The notes under the pieces were generated by a model. The model ran no database searches, was not told where the DNA came from, and was given only the letters and a program-made list of their open reading frames with translations. From Iodobacter sp025352645 (lineage in GTDB: Bacteria > Pseudomonadota > Gammaproteobacteria > Burkholderiales > Chitinibacteraceae): a stretch of 64,000 bases of DNA. The stretch lies in NCBI RefSeq assembly GCF_033446605.1, contig NZ_JAWQUO010000013.1, forward strand, positions 1 to 64,000, given 5' to 3'. Shown in pieces: positions 51,933 to 59,995 of the stretch (positions within the stretch are counted from its first letter, which is position 1; each line of letters starts with the position of its first letter). The translations under genes were made by a program, and so were the position numbers.

Positions 51933-54788
51933 TTATTTCCACATATTTAAAGTTTTGGCCAAATACTGCCCAGTATGGCTTTCGGTGCAAGCCGCTAGCT
52001 CTTCTGGGGAGCCGCTCATCAGGATACGTCCACCGCCTGCGCCGCCTTCGGGCCCTAGATCAATCACCCAGTCTGCGGTTTTCACCACATCCAGATTATG
52101 CTCGATCACCACCACGGTATTGCCGTGCTCACGCAGGCGATGCAGCACGGTCAGTAGTTGGTCGATATCGTGGAAATGCAAGCCGGTGGTTGGCTCATCC
52201 AAGATATACAGGGTGCGGCCGGTATCGCGTTTGGATAGCTCCAGTGCTAGCTTCACCCGCTGTGCTTCACCACCAGACAGCGTAGTGGCGCTTTGGCCTA
52301 AGCGGATGTAATCCAAGCCTACATCAGTCAGCGTTTTCAGCTTACGCGCCACCGTAGGTACGGCGGCAAAGAACTCCAGCGCCTGCTCTACCGTCATTCC
52401 CAATACTTCGGTGATGTTTTTGCCCTTGTACTGTACTTCCAGCGTTTCGCGGTTGTAACGCTTGCCGTGGCACACATCGCAAGGCACGTACACGTCTGGC
52501 AGAAAGTGCATTTCCACCTTCAGTACGCCATCGCCTTGGCACGCTTCACAGCGGCCGCCTTTCACGTTAAAGCTAAAGCGTCCTGGCCCGTAGCCGCGTT
52601 CACGGCTGGTGGGTACACCGGAAAATAGCTCACGAATCGGCGTAAACATGCCGGTATAGGTAGCAGGGTTAGAACGCGGGGTGCGGCCAATTGGCGATTG
52701 ATCGACGTTAATCACTTTATCAAAGTGCTCTAAGCCCGTGATGCTTTCAAACGGTGCAGGCTCCCCAGATGCGCCGTTGAGTTCTTTCGCGGCGATGGTG
52801 TAAAGCGTGTCATTAATCAGGGTAGATTTACCCGAGCCTGATACACCGGTAATGCACACAAACAAGCCTACTGGTAGTTTCAGCTCAACTTGTTTCAGGT
52901 TATTACCCGTTGCACCTTTCAGCGATAGCCATTTTTCTGGATCGGGCTGGCGGCGAACTTCTGGGATCGCAATTTTGCGAGCACCCGATAAAAACTGCCC
53001 AGTGATCGAGCGTGGCTCGTTCATGATGTCTTCAGGCGTGCCCGCCGCTACCACTTCACCACCATGCACACCGGCACCTGGGCCCATATCCACTAGATAA
53101 TCGGCCATGCGGATCGCGTCTTCATCGTGTTCAACCACAATCACGGTGTTGTCCAAGTCGCGCAGATGGCGCAGCGTGCCCAGCAGGCGGTCGTTATCGC
53201 GCTGATGCAGGCCAATGGATGGCTCGTCCAGTACATACATCACGCCGGTCAGGCCAGAGCCAATCTGGCTGGCAAGGCGAATCCGCTGTGCTTCACCACC
53301 GGATAGTGTATCGGCGCTGCGATCCAGGCTGAGGTAATCCAAGCCAACGTTGACCAAAAAGCCCAAGCGTTCGCGAATTTCTTTCACAATTTTTTCAGCA
53401 ATTTGCCCCTTAGCGCCTGTGAGCGTAAGGGCCGCAAAATAGCCTGCGGTTTCTTTCAAGGCCATTTTGCTGACTTCGTGCAGATTACATTCGCCAACGC
53501 GCACATTACGCGCTTCAATCCGCAGCCTTGCGCCTTCGCAATGCGGACAGGGCTGGTTGTTTTGATACTTGGCTAATTCTTCACGCACCGCCATCGAGTC
53601 GGTTTCAACATAACGGCGTTCCAGATTGGGAATAATCCCTTCAAAGGCATGCGAGCGCGATACTTTATTGCCGCGCTCGTTCATATAGGTGAAAGCAATT
53701 TCCTCAGTACCTGAGCCGTGTAATACCGCTTGCTGCACTTCGGCAGTCAGCTCCGTCCACGCTTCACTGACATCAAAGCCATAGTGCTCAGCAATGCTGG
53801 TTAGCATCTGGAAGTAAAATTGATTACGTTTATCCCAGCCCTTAATCGCCCCTGCCGCTAGGCTTAAATCAGGGTGAGCCACCACACGCTTAGGATCAAA
53901 GAAAGTAATCTGGCCAAGGCCTTCGCACTTTGGGCAAGCGCCCATTGGATTATTAAACGAGAATAAGCGCGGCTCTAGCTCGGGCAGGCTGTAGCTACAA
54001 ATCGGGCAGGCAAACTTGGCGGAGAACCAGTGCTCTTTGCCGCTATCCATTTCCAAAGCAATCGCGCGGCCTTCGGCGTGGCGCAGCGCGGTTTCAAACG
54101 ATTCGGCCAAGCGCTGCTTGATGTCTTCGCGCACTTTAAGCCGATCGACCACCACTTCGATGGTGTGCTTTTTGTTTTTATCTAGCTTAGGCGTTTCTTC
54201 TAGCTCGCAGATTTCGCCGTCCACGCGAACTCGCACAAAGCCTTGCGCACGCAGCTCGTCAAATAGATCAACATTTTCACCTTTTTTACCGACCACTACT
54301 GGTGCCAGAATCATCAGCTTGGTTTCTTCCGGCAGGGCTAAGACGTGATCGACCATCTGGCTAACGGTTTGCGATTGCAGTGGCTGCTTATGCTCGGGGC
54401 AGTAGGGCGTGCCAACGCGGGCAAATAACAGCCGCAGATAATCGTGGATCTCGGTGACTGTACCAACAGTGGAGCGCGGATTATGACTGGTGGCTTTTTG
54501 CTCGATGGAGATCGCTGGGCTAAGGCCCTCAATCAAATCCACATCGGGTTTTTCCATCAATTGTAAAAATTGCCGCGCATAAGCGGATAGCGATTCTACA
54601 TAGCGACGCTGGCCTTCGGCGTAGAGCGTATCAAACGCCAAAGACGATTTGCCCGAGCCGGAAAGCCCCGTAATCACAACTAAACTGCCGCGTGGCAGGT
54701 CGAGATTAACGTTTTTTAAATTGTGCGTGCGAGCGCCGCGAATGCGAATTTGCGGGGCTTCGGATGATTCGATACGACGGTACGACAT
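51933..54788 (-). CDS. uvrA: Excinuclease ABC subunit A
   Basis: UvrA is the damage-recognising ABC ATPase of nucleotide excision repair. From ATG 54788 it is 951 residues, close to the family norm (E. coli 940). Both ATPase halves are visible: Walker A GLSGSGKSSLAF and GVSGSGKSTLI, signature LSGGEAQRI and LSGGEAQRV, and VLDEPSIGLH and ILDEPTTGLH. The zinc modules have the expected CPIC...CPKC and CEAC...CDVC pairs. The frame is open 19 codons further upstream, but the MSYRRIESSEAPQIRIRGA start is typical. It is divergent from the yajR-like and ssb genes. Confidence 0.97.
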   Translation of the reverse strand: MSYRRIESSEAPQIRIRGARTHNLKNVNLDLPRGSLVVITGLSGSGKSSLAFDTLYAEGQRRYVESLSAYARQFLQLMEKPDVDLIEGLSPAISIEQKATSHNPRSTVGTVTEIHDYLRLLFARVGTPYCPEHKQPLQSQTVSQMVDHVLALPEETKLMILAPVVVGKKGENVDLFDELRAQGFVRVRVDGEICELEETPKLDKNKKHTIEVVVDRLKVREDIKQRLAESFETALRHAEGRAIALEMDSGKEHWFSAKFACPICSYSLPELEPRLFSFNNPMGACPKCEGLGQITFFDPKRVVAHPDLSLAAGAIKGWDKRNQFYFQMLTSIAEHYGFDVSEAWTELTAEVQQAVLHGSGTEEIAFTYMNERGNKVSRSHAFEGIIPNLERRYVETDSMAVREELAKYQNNQPCPHCEGARLRIEARNVRVGECNLHEVSKMALKETAGYFAALTLTGAKGQIAEKIVKEIRERLGFLVNVGLDYLSLDRSADTLSGGEAQRIRLASQIGSGLTGVMYVLDEPSIGLHQRDNDRLLGTLRHLRDLDNTVIVVEHDEDAIRMADYLVDMGPGAGVHGGEVVAAGTPEDIMNEPRSITGQFLSGARKIAIPEVRRQPDPEKWLSLKGATGNNLKQVELKLPVGLFVCITGVSGSGKSTLINDTLYTIAAKELNGASGEPAPFESITGLEHFDKVINVDQSPIGRTPRSNPATYTGMFTPIRELFSGVPTSRERGYGPGRFSFNVKGGRCEACQGDGVLKVEMHFLPDVYVPCDVCHGKRYNRETLEVQYKGKNITEVLGMTVEQALEFFAAVPTVARKLKTLTDVGLDYIRLGQSATTLSGGEAQRVKLALELSKRDTGRTLYILDEPTTGLHFHDIDQLLTVLHRLREHGNTVVVIEHNLDVVKTADWVIDLGPEGGAGGGRILMSGSPEELAACTESHTGQYLAKTLNMWK

Positions 54789-54913
54789 AAAGGCCGGTAT
54801 CTGCAGTAAAGAGGAATCGGATAATATACCGGACTTTCCTGTCAAAAGTGCGTTGGAAGCATTTACTTGACCATTACATTTGTATCTTTAATGCTTATTG
54901 CAAACCTTGTTGT

Positions 54914-55008
54914 TCCACGAAAAACACGAAAAGCACTAAAAACGGCGTGAATCCACTGAATAAGTGGATGATCTGTGGCCTGTTCGTAATTTTCGTGTTT
55001 TTCGTGGA
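54914..55008. repeat. Inverted repeat between uvrA and the yajR-like gene
   Basis: TCCACGAAAAACACGAAAA (54914-54932) is repeated exactly in inverted orientation at 54990-55008. The enclosed 57 bases are unrelated to any gene. This is a known type of dispersed palindromic element (TTCGTGTTTTTCGTGG) in proteobacteria, stated from memory. Confidence 0.85.
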
Positions 55009-55050
55009 TAAAAACAGTTTTTTTGCCCCCGACATTGATATTTGAAGCCC

Positions 55051-56439
55051 ATGACTCCTCTAGAACTACGTGCCTCGCTTGGCTTAGCCGGGCTTTATGC
55101 CTTGCGTATGCTGGGAATGTTTCTGATCTTGCCGGTGTTTGCGGTTTACGCTGGCAAACTACCCGGTGGCGATAATCATACGATGGTTGGTTTGGCGTTT
55201 GGCGCTTATGGCCTCACGCAAGCCTTATTGCAACTGCCTTTTGGCATGTGGTCGGATCGGGTTGGCCGCAAAAAAGTCATCTATATCGGCCTTGCCCTCT
55301 TTGCCGTGGGCAGCATCATGTGTGCTATGGCTGATCATGTGGCATGGCTGATTGTGGGCCGCGCCGTGCAAGGGGCGGGGGCTATTTCTGCGGCGATTAC
55401 CGCACTGCTGGCCGATTTAACTCGCGAAGAAAACCGCACCAAGGCCATGGCGATGATTGGCGGTAGTATTGCCAGCACCTTTGCGATTTCTTTGGTGGCT
55501 GCGCCCACCTTGGCGGCATGGATAGGCTTACCAGGCATCTTTTTGCTGACCGCCGGTTTAACCATTGCCGCCATGATTGGCGTGAAGCAGATTATTCCTA
55601 ACCCAACCATTTCGCGTTTTCATTCTGACGCCGAAATCAGCGCCACCCGCCTGCCTGCCGTATTGCGCCACCCGCAGCTATTACGTATGAACTACGGCGT
55701 GTTTGCCCTGCATGCCGCACAAATGGCTATGTTTACCGTGATGCCGCTGCTGCTGACTAAATTAGGCGGGCTAGAGTTAGAGCATCATTGGTGGGTGTAT
55801 TTACCGGTGGTGCTGGTTAGCTTTGTGCTGATGGTACCCGCAGTGATTTATGGTGAAAAAAAACAACACTTAAAAGAAGTGTTTATTTTTGCCATCAGCC
55901 TGATGCTGCTCGCCCAGCTGGGCATGGCGCTGTATATGCCTAATCTGACCATGATTGTGGTGTGGTTGTCGGTGTACTTTATTGCGTTTAATATTTTAGA
56001 AGCCACCCAGCCTAGCCTTATTTCTAAAATTGCCCCAAGCGATGCCAAGGGTACGGCGATGGGTGTTTACAATACTTGCCAATCCTTGAGCATGTTTTTA
56101 GGCTCGGCAATTGCGGGCTGGCTGTATCAGCAGCATGGCAGCGTCACTGCTATCTTTTTGCTGTGTGCTGCACTGATGGTGATCTGGCTGTTTTTTGCCG
56201 CAGGCATGCAGCCGCCGCTGCCGGTTAAAACACAAATGTTCCATATTGGCGATAATTGGGAAGGCAGCGCACAGGCTCTGTCTGTTAAACTTGCCGCTAT
56301 TGACGGTGTAAAAGAAGCCGTTGTGTTAATTGACGAACGCGTGGCCTTGCTGAAAGTTCTGCAAACAGGCTGGGACGAAGCTGCGGCGCGGCAACTTATT
56401 GAAGAGACGGCAGGTTTAACCACCCCGTCTGCCCCGTAA
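55051..56439 (+). CDS. MFS transporter, YajR-like
   Basis: A 462-residue major facilitator with 12 hydrophobic segments. Motif A is present as GMWSDRVGRKK, and the N-terminal ALRMLGMFLILPVFAVY is typical of YajR-type efflux proteins. After the last helix, about 60 residues (GSAQALSVKLAAIDGVKEAVV to LKVL) form a ferredoxin-like domain like the cytosolic YAM domain of E. coli YajR. The substrate is unknown. ATG 55051 is preferred over TTG 55042. ssb starts 24 bases after its stop, so the two may be co-transcribed. Confidence 0.88.
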   Translation: MTPLELRASLGLAGLYALRMLGMFLILPVFAVYAGKLPGGDNHTMVGLAFGAYGLTQALLQLPFGMWSDRVGRKKVIYIGLALFAVGSIMCAMADHVAWLIVGRAVQGAGAISAAITALLADLTREENRTKAMAMIGGSIASTFAISLVAAPTLAAWIGLPGIFLLTAGLTIAAMIGVKQIIPNPTISRFHSDAEISATRLPAVLRHPQLLRMNYGVFALHAAQMAMFTVMPLLLTKLGGLELEHHWWVYLPVVLVSFVLMVPAVIYGEKKQHLKEVFIFAISLMLLAQLGMALYMPNLTMIVVWLSVYFIAFNILEATQPSLISKIAPSDAKGTAMGVYNTCQSLSMFLGSAIAGWLYQQHGSVTAIFLLCAALMVIWLFFAAGMQPPLPVKTQMFHIGDNWEGSAQALSVKLAAIDGVKEAVVLIDERVALLKVLQTGWDEAAARQLIEETAGLTTPSAP

Positions 56440-56462
56440 AAGATTAAAAAAGAGATAAACAA

Positions 56463-56972
56463 ATGGCTTCACTAAATAAAGTAATTTTGATCGGCAACCT
56501 AGGCAAAGACCCAGAAAATCGCTTCCTGCCATCGGGTGGTGCGGTATGTAATTTCAGCATTGCCACCACCGAAAGCTGGAAAGACAAAGCCACCGGTCAA
56601 AAGCAAGAAAAAACCGAATGGCACAATATCACCATGTACAACCGCCTGGCCGAAATCGCGGCGCAGTACCTGAAAAAAGGCTCATCGGTTTACATCGAAG
56701 GCCGTCTGCAAACCCGCAAATGGCAAGATAAAACCACCGGCCAAGACCGCTACACCACCGAAATCATCGCCGACCAAATGCAAATGCTCGGTGGCCGCAG
56801 CGGCAATAGCAGCGGCCCAGCCGATACCGGCTATGACGATGGCGGCTTTAACCAGCAGCCGGCTTATCAGCCACAACAAGCCGCCCCAGCGCCTGCCCGC
56901 CGCCCAGCACCTGCACCCGCTGCCGCAGCACCAAAAAGCTTTGATGATTTTGAGGATGATATTCCCTTCTGA
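56463..56972 (+). CDS. ssb: Single-stranded DNA-binding protein
   Basis: A 169-residue SSB. The OB fold (residues 1-110) starts MASLNKVILIGNLGKDPE, with GGAVCNFSIATTESW, EWHNITMYNRLAEIA and SSVYIEGRLQTRKWQDK as in the family. A Gln/Pro/Ala-rich linker follows, and the C-terminus DDFEDDIPF is the conserved acidic tip that binds repair and replication partners. The uvrA/ssb neighbourhood is common in proteobacteria. A terminator follows the gene. Confidence 0.97.
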   Translation: MASLNKVILIGNLGKDPENRFLPSGGAVCNFSIATTESWKDKATGQKQEKTEWHNITMYNRLAEIAAQYLKKGSSVYIEGRLQTRKWQDKTTGQDRYTTEIIADQMQMLGGRSGNSSGPADTGYDDGGFNQQPAYQPQQAAPAPARRPAPAPAAAAPKSFDDFEDDIPF

Positions 56973-57002
56973 TTCGCGGTATTGCCTGAGTGTAAAAATT
57001 TC

Positions 57003-57025
57003 AACCCCTCTTTTGAGGGGTTTTT
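57003..57025 (+). terminator. Rho-independent terminator after ssb
   Basis: AACCCCTC and GAGGGGTT form an 8-bp stem with a TTTT loop and a following T-tract (TTTTTCTTTTT). Confidence 0.92.
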
Positions 57026-57122
57026 CTTTTTCTCAGTAATGGGAAACGGAGATAGGCTAATTAAGCTTTTGAATTCGGCATAAGTCTCAGTAGATCCTCG
57101 CTTCATACTGCGCTTTGCCAGT

Positions 57123-57128
57123 TATAAT
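57123..57128 (+). promoter_or_regulatory. -10 box upstream of hsdM
   Basis: A perfect TATAAT lies 40 bases before the hsdM start. The -35 region 17 bases upstream (GCTTCA) is a poor match. Confidence 0.45.
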
Positions 57129-57167
57129 CTGACGCAACCTTTCGCTAGACATAAAGAATAATTAAAC

Positions 57168-58721
57168 ATGCTCCAAGATATCCAAAAAACCCTCTGGTCG
57201 GCAGCGGATAAGCTGCGTGCTAACGTCGATGCGGCGGAATATAAGCACATCGCACTGGGCATGATTTTTCTGAAATTCATTTCTGATTCCTTCTCTGCCC
57301 GCCGCGCTGAACTCACGCGCCGCTTTGCTGACGAAAACGACGATTATTTTCTGCACGATAGCGATGATGAATTACTGGCCGAAGAGCTGGAAGACCGCGA
57401 TTACTACAAAGAAGTGAATGTATTTTGGGTGCCGGAAGGCGCGCGCTGGGAAGCTTTGCGTGCCAATGCGAAACAAGCCGATATTGGCAAGCGCATCGAC
57501 GATGCACTGGCGATTTTGGAGCAAGAAAACCCCAGCCTCAAAGGCATTCTGGATAAACGCTACGCCCGAGCCCCCTTGCCTGATGGCAAGCTCGGCGAAT
57601 TAGTTGATCTGATTTCCACCATCGGTTTTGGCGAAGACCAAGGCCGCGCCAGAGACATACTTGGCCAAGTGTACGAATACTTCCTCGGCCAATTCGCCAG
57701 CGCCGAGGGCAAAAAGGGCGGGCAGTTCTACACGCCGCAATCCATCGTTAAAACGCTGGTCGCTGTGCTCGACCCGCATCAGGGCAAGGTCTACGACCCC
57801 TGCTGCGGCTCGGGCGGTATGTTTGTGCAATCGGAAAAATTCATCGAAGCGCACGGCGGCAAGCTCGGTGATGTGTCGATTTACGGGCAGGAATCCAACC
57901 CCACCACCTGGCGCTTGGCGGCGATGAACCTCGCCATTCGCGGCATTGATTTCAACCTTGGCCGTGAACCGGGCGACACCTTCACCAAAAACCAGCATCC
58001 CGACCTGCGCGCCGATTACATCCTCGCCAACCCGCCGTTCAATATCAGCGACTGGTGGCATGGCAGCTTGGAAGGCGATTCGCGCTGGTTGTACGGCACG
58101 CCACCGCAAGGCAACGCCAACTACGCCTGGCTGCAGCACATGCTCTACCACCTTAAATCCACTGGCCGCGCTGGCATTGTGCTGGCCAATGGCAGCATGT
58201 CGTCCAGCCAGAACAGCGAGGGCGACATCCGCCGCGCCATGGTCGATGCCGATGTAGTCGAAGTGATGATTGCGCTACCCGGCCAGCTATTCTTCAACAC
58301 GCAAATCCCCGCCTGCTTGTGGTTTTTGGCCAAGAGCAAAACCAGCCGCCAAGGCGAAGTGCTATTTATCGACGCGCGTAAGATTGCCAAAATGATTTCG
58401 CGCGTGCAATGCGAGCTCGACGACGAGGGTATTGCCCGCATTGCCAATTTGGTTAAGGCTTGGCGTGGGATAGATACTGAGAGTATCTATGAAGACATCC
58501 CCGGCTTCTGCCGCAGTGTGAAGCTGGCAGAAATCGCCGAACACGGCCACGTGCTTACCCCGGGCCGCTACGTTGGCGCGGAAGAAGTGGAAGATAACGA
58601 CGAAGACTTCGCCACCAAAATGACCGCGCTGACGGAAAAACTGGGCGAGCAAATGGCCAAAGGCGCGGAACTCGACCAGCTCATTCGCCAGAAACTGGGA
58701 GGCTTAGGATATGAGTTCTGA
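57168..58721 (+). CDS. hsdM: Type I restriction-modification DNA methyltransferase subunit M
   Basis: HsdM transfers a methyl group to adenine N6 in the recognition site set by HsdS. The 517-residue protein has an N-terminal helical domain (LWSAADKLRANVDAAEYKH), the SAM-binding motif VYDPCCGSGGMFVQ, the catalytic motif ILANPPFN, and QFYTPQSIVKTLV preceding the methylase fold. The start ATG 57168 is unambiguous. Its last codons overlap the start of the DUF1016 gene (ATGAGTTCTGA), and its 3' end recurs before hsdS at 59934-59995. No hsdR is in the window. Confidence 0.95.
   Translation: MLQDIQKTLWSAADKLRANVDAAEYKHIALGMIFLKFISDSFSARRAELTRRFADENDDYFLHDSDDELLAEELEDRDYYKEVNVFWVPEGARWEALRANAKQADIGKRIDDALAILEQENPSLKGILDKRYARAPLPDGKLGELVDLISTIGFGEDQGRARDILGQVYEYFLGQFASAEGKKGGQFYTPQSIVKTLVAVLDPHQGKVYDPCCGSGGMFVQSEKFIEAHGGKLGDVSIYGQESNPTTWRLAAMNLAIRGIDFNLGREPGDTFTKNQHPDLRADYILANPPFNISDWWHGSLEGDSRWLYGTPPQGNANYAWLQHMLYHLKSTGRAGIVLANGSMSSSQNSEGDIRRAMVDADVVEVMIALPGQLFFNTQIPACLWFLAKSKTSRQGEVLFIDARKIAKMISRVQCELDDEGIARIANLVKAWRGIDTESIYEDIPGFCRSVKLAEIAEHGHVLTPGRYVGAEEVEDNDEDFATKMTALTEKLGEQMAKGAELDQLIRQKLGGLGYEF
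58660..58721 (+). repeat. Left copy of duplicated hsdM 3' end
   Basis: These 62 bases, coding for GAELDQLIRQKLGGLGYEF and the stop, recur at 59934-59995 with six substitutions, five of them synonymous. Both copies end in ATGAGTTCTGA, which starts the following gene. Confidence 0.9.
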
Positions 58722-59826
58722 TCAACCAGATCAGCGCAAACAGCGAGGCAAAATCGACCGTACGGTTAGTTTTCCTGTGCCAGCCGAATCGATTGAAATG
58801 CCTGATAGCTATGCCATCACTTTAAATGAACTCAAGCAACGTATAGGCAGGGAGCGCTTGCGTGTGGTCTTGGCGAGTAATTCGGCCATGGTGCTGTTGT
58901 ACTGGGAAATCGGCCAACACATCCTCAATAAACAGCAGGGTGAGGGCTGGGGCGCACGGGTTATCGACCGGCTGGCTCACGATTTGCGCTTGGCTTTTCC
59001 GGATATGAAAGGTTTTTCACCGCGCAATCTAAAATATATGCGCAGTTTTGCCTCAACCTGGACAGATCAGGAAATTGTGCAAGCGGTGCTTGCACAATTA
59101 ACCTGGTATCACAATATCGCGCTATTAGAGAAGCTCAGTGATCGAGAGGAGCGGCTGTGGTATGCGCAGCAAACTCTGGAATACGGCTGGTCGCGCAATA
59201 TTTTAGCCATGCAAATCGAATCCCGCGCCATCGCACGGCAGGGCAAAGCGCAAAATAATTTCACCGCCACCTTGCCGCCGCTCGATTCCGACATGGCCAG
59301 CCAAGTGTTTAAAGACCCTTATCTATTCGACTTTTTGGGTACCGACGCTCCGCGCCGTGAAAAAGAGCTAGAGCAAGGGCTGATGGACCATATCCAAAAG
59401 TTTTTGCTGGAGCTGGGGCAGGGCTTTGCCTTTGTCGGGCGGCAAGTTCACCTCGAATTGGGCGAGCAAGATTTTTATCTGGATTTATTGTTTTACCACC
59501 TCAAGCTGCGCCGTTATGTCGTCATCGAGCTGAAAGCGCGCGAATTCACCCCCGGCGATGGCGCACAACTGGGCATGTATATGACCGCCGTGAATCGCCT
59601 ACTCGCGCACCCCGACGACCAGCCCGCCCTTGGCCTGCTGCTGGTCAGAAAGAAAAACCAAATTCTGGTCGAATACGCCTTGGGCAATAGCAGCCAGCCG
59701 ATCAGCGTCGCCGAATGGGAAACCCAACTCACCCGTTCGCTCCCCGAAGATTTACAAGCCAGCCTGCCCAGCATCGCCGAAATCGAAGCCGAGTTGCAGG
59801 GCGATATGGAGCCGGATGATGAATAA
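58711..59826 (+). CDS. PDDEXK nuclease-domain protein (DUF1016/YhcG family)
   Basis: A 371-residue protein. The N-terminal DUF1016 part includes LLYWEIGQHILNKQQ, FSPRNLKYMRSFA and LTWYHNIALLEKL. The C-terminal part is a PD-(D/E)XK nuclease-like domain: FVGRQVHLELGEQDFYLDLLFYH (Asp of FYLDLLF) and YVVIELKAREF (ExK). Catalytic residues look complete. DUF1016 genes are often found inside type I restriction loci, as here between hsdM and hsdS, but their task there is unclear. The gene begins within hsdM's stop region and is followed by the second copy of the hsdM tail, so it appears to have been inserted as a cassette. Confidence 0.9.
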   Translation: MSSDQPDQRKQRGKIDRTVSFPVPAESIEMPDSYAITLNELKQRIGRERLRVVLASNSAMVLLYWEIGQHILNKQQGEGWGARVIDRLAHDLRLAFPDMKGFSPRNLKYMRSFASTWTDQEIVQAVLAQLTWYHNIALLEKLSDREERLWYAQQTLEYGWSRNILAMQIESRAIARQGKAQNNFTATLPPLDSDMASQVFKDPYLFDFLGTDAPRREKELEQGLMDHIQKFLLELGQGFAFVGRQVHLELGEQDFYLDLLFYHLKLRRYVVIELKAREFTPGDGAQLGMYMTAVNRLLAHPDDQPALGLLLVRKKNQILVEYALGNSSQPISVAEWETQLTRSLPEDLQASLPSIAEIEAELQGDMEPDDE

Positions 59827-59933
59827 GGTGACAAGAGTGCAAGCGCCGCCGGCACAAATAGGGTATTTGACTGTCGGCTATTATTTGATTGGTTTGGATC
59901 AATATACATATGATTGTGTGGGATTGGTCGCGC

Positions 59934-59995
59934 AAGGCGCAGAACTCGACCCGCTGATTCGCCAGAAACTGGGAGGGCTAGGGTATGAGTTCTGA
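59934..59995 (+). pseudogene. Second hsdM 3' end upstream of hsdS
   Basis: A 62-base copy of the hsdM 3' end encodes GAELDPLIRQKLGGLGYEF and a TGA that overlaps the hsdS start exactly as the genuine hsdM stop overlaps the DUF1016 start. The rest of this hsdM copy is absent. Five of the six differences are synonymous, so it derives from another functional hsdM allele. Confidence 0.88.

Noticed and set aside
59630..59995. A 121-codon ORF overlapping the end of the DUF1016 gene and the second hsdM tail
   Set aside because: Its first half is out of frame with the DUF1016 gene and low in protein character. Only the last ~20 codons match HsdM, explained by the tail duplication.
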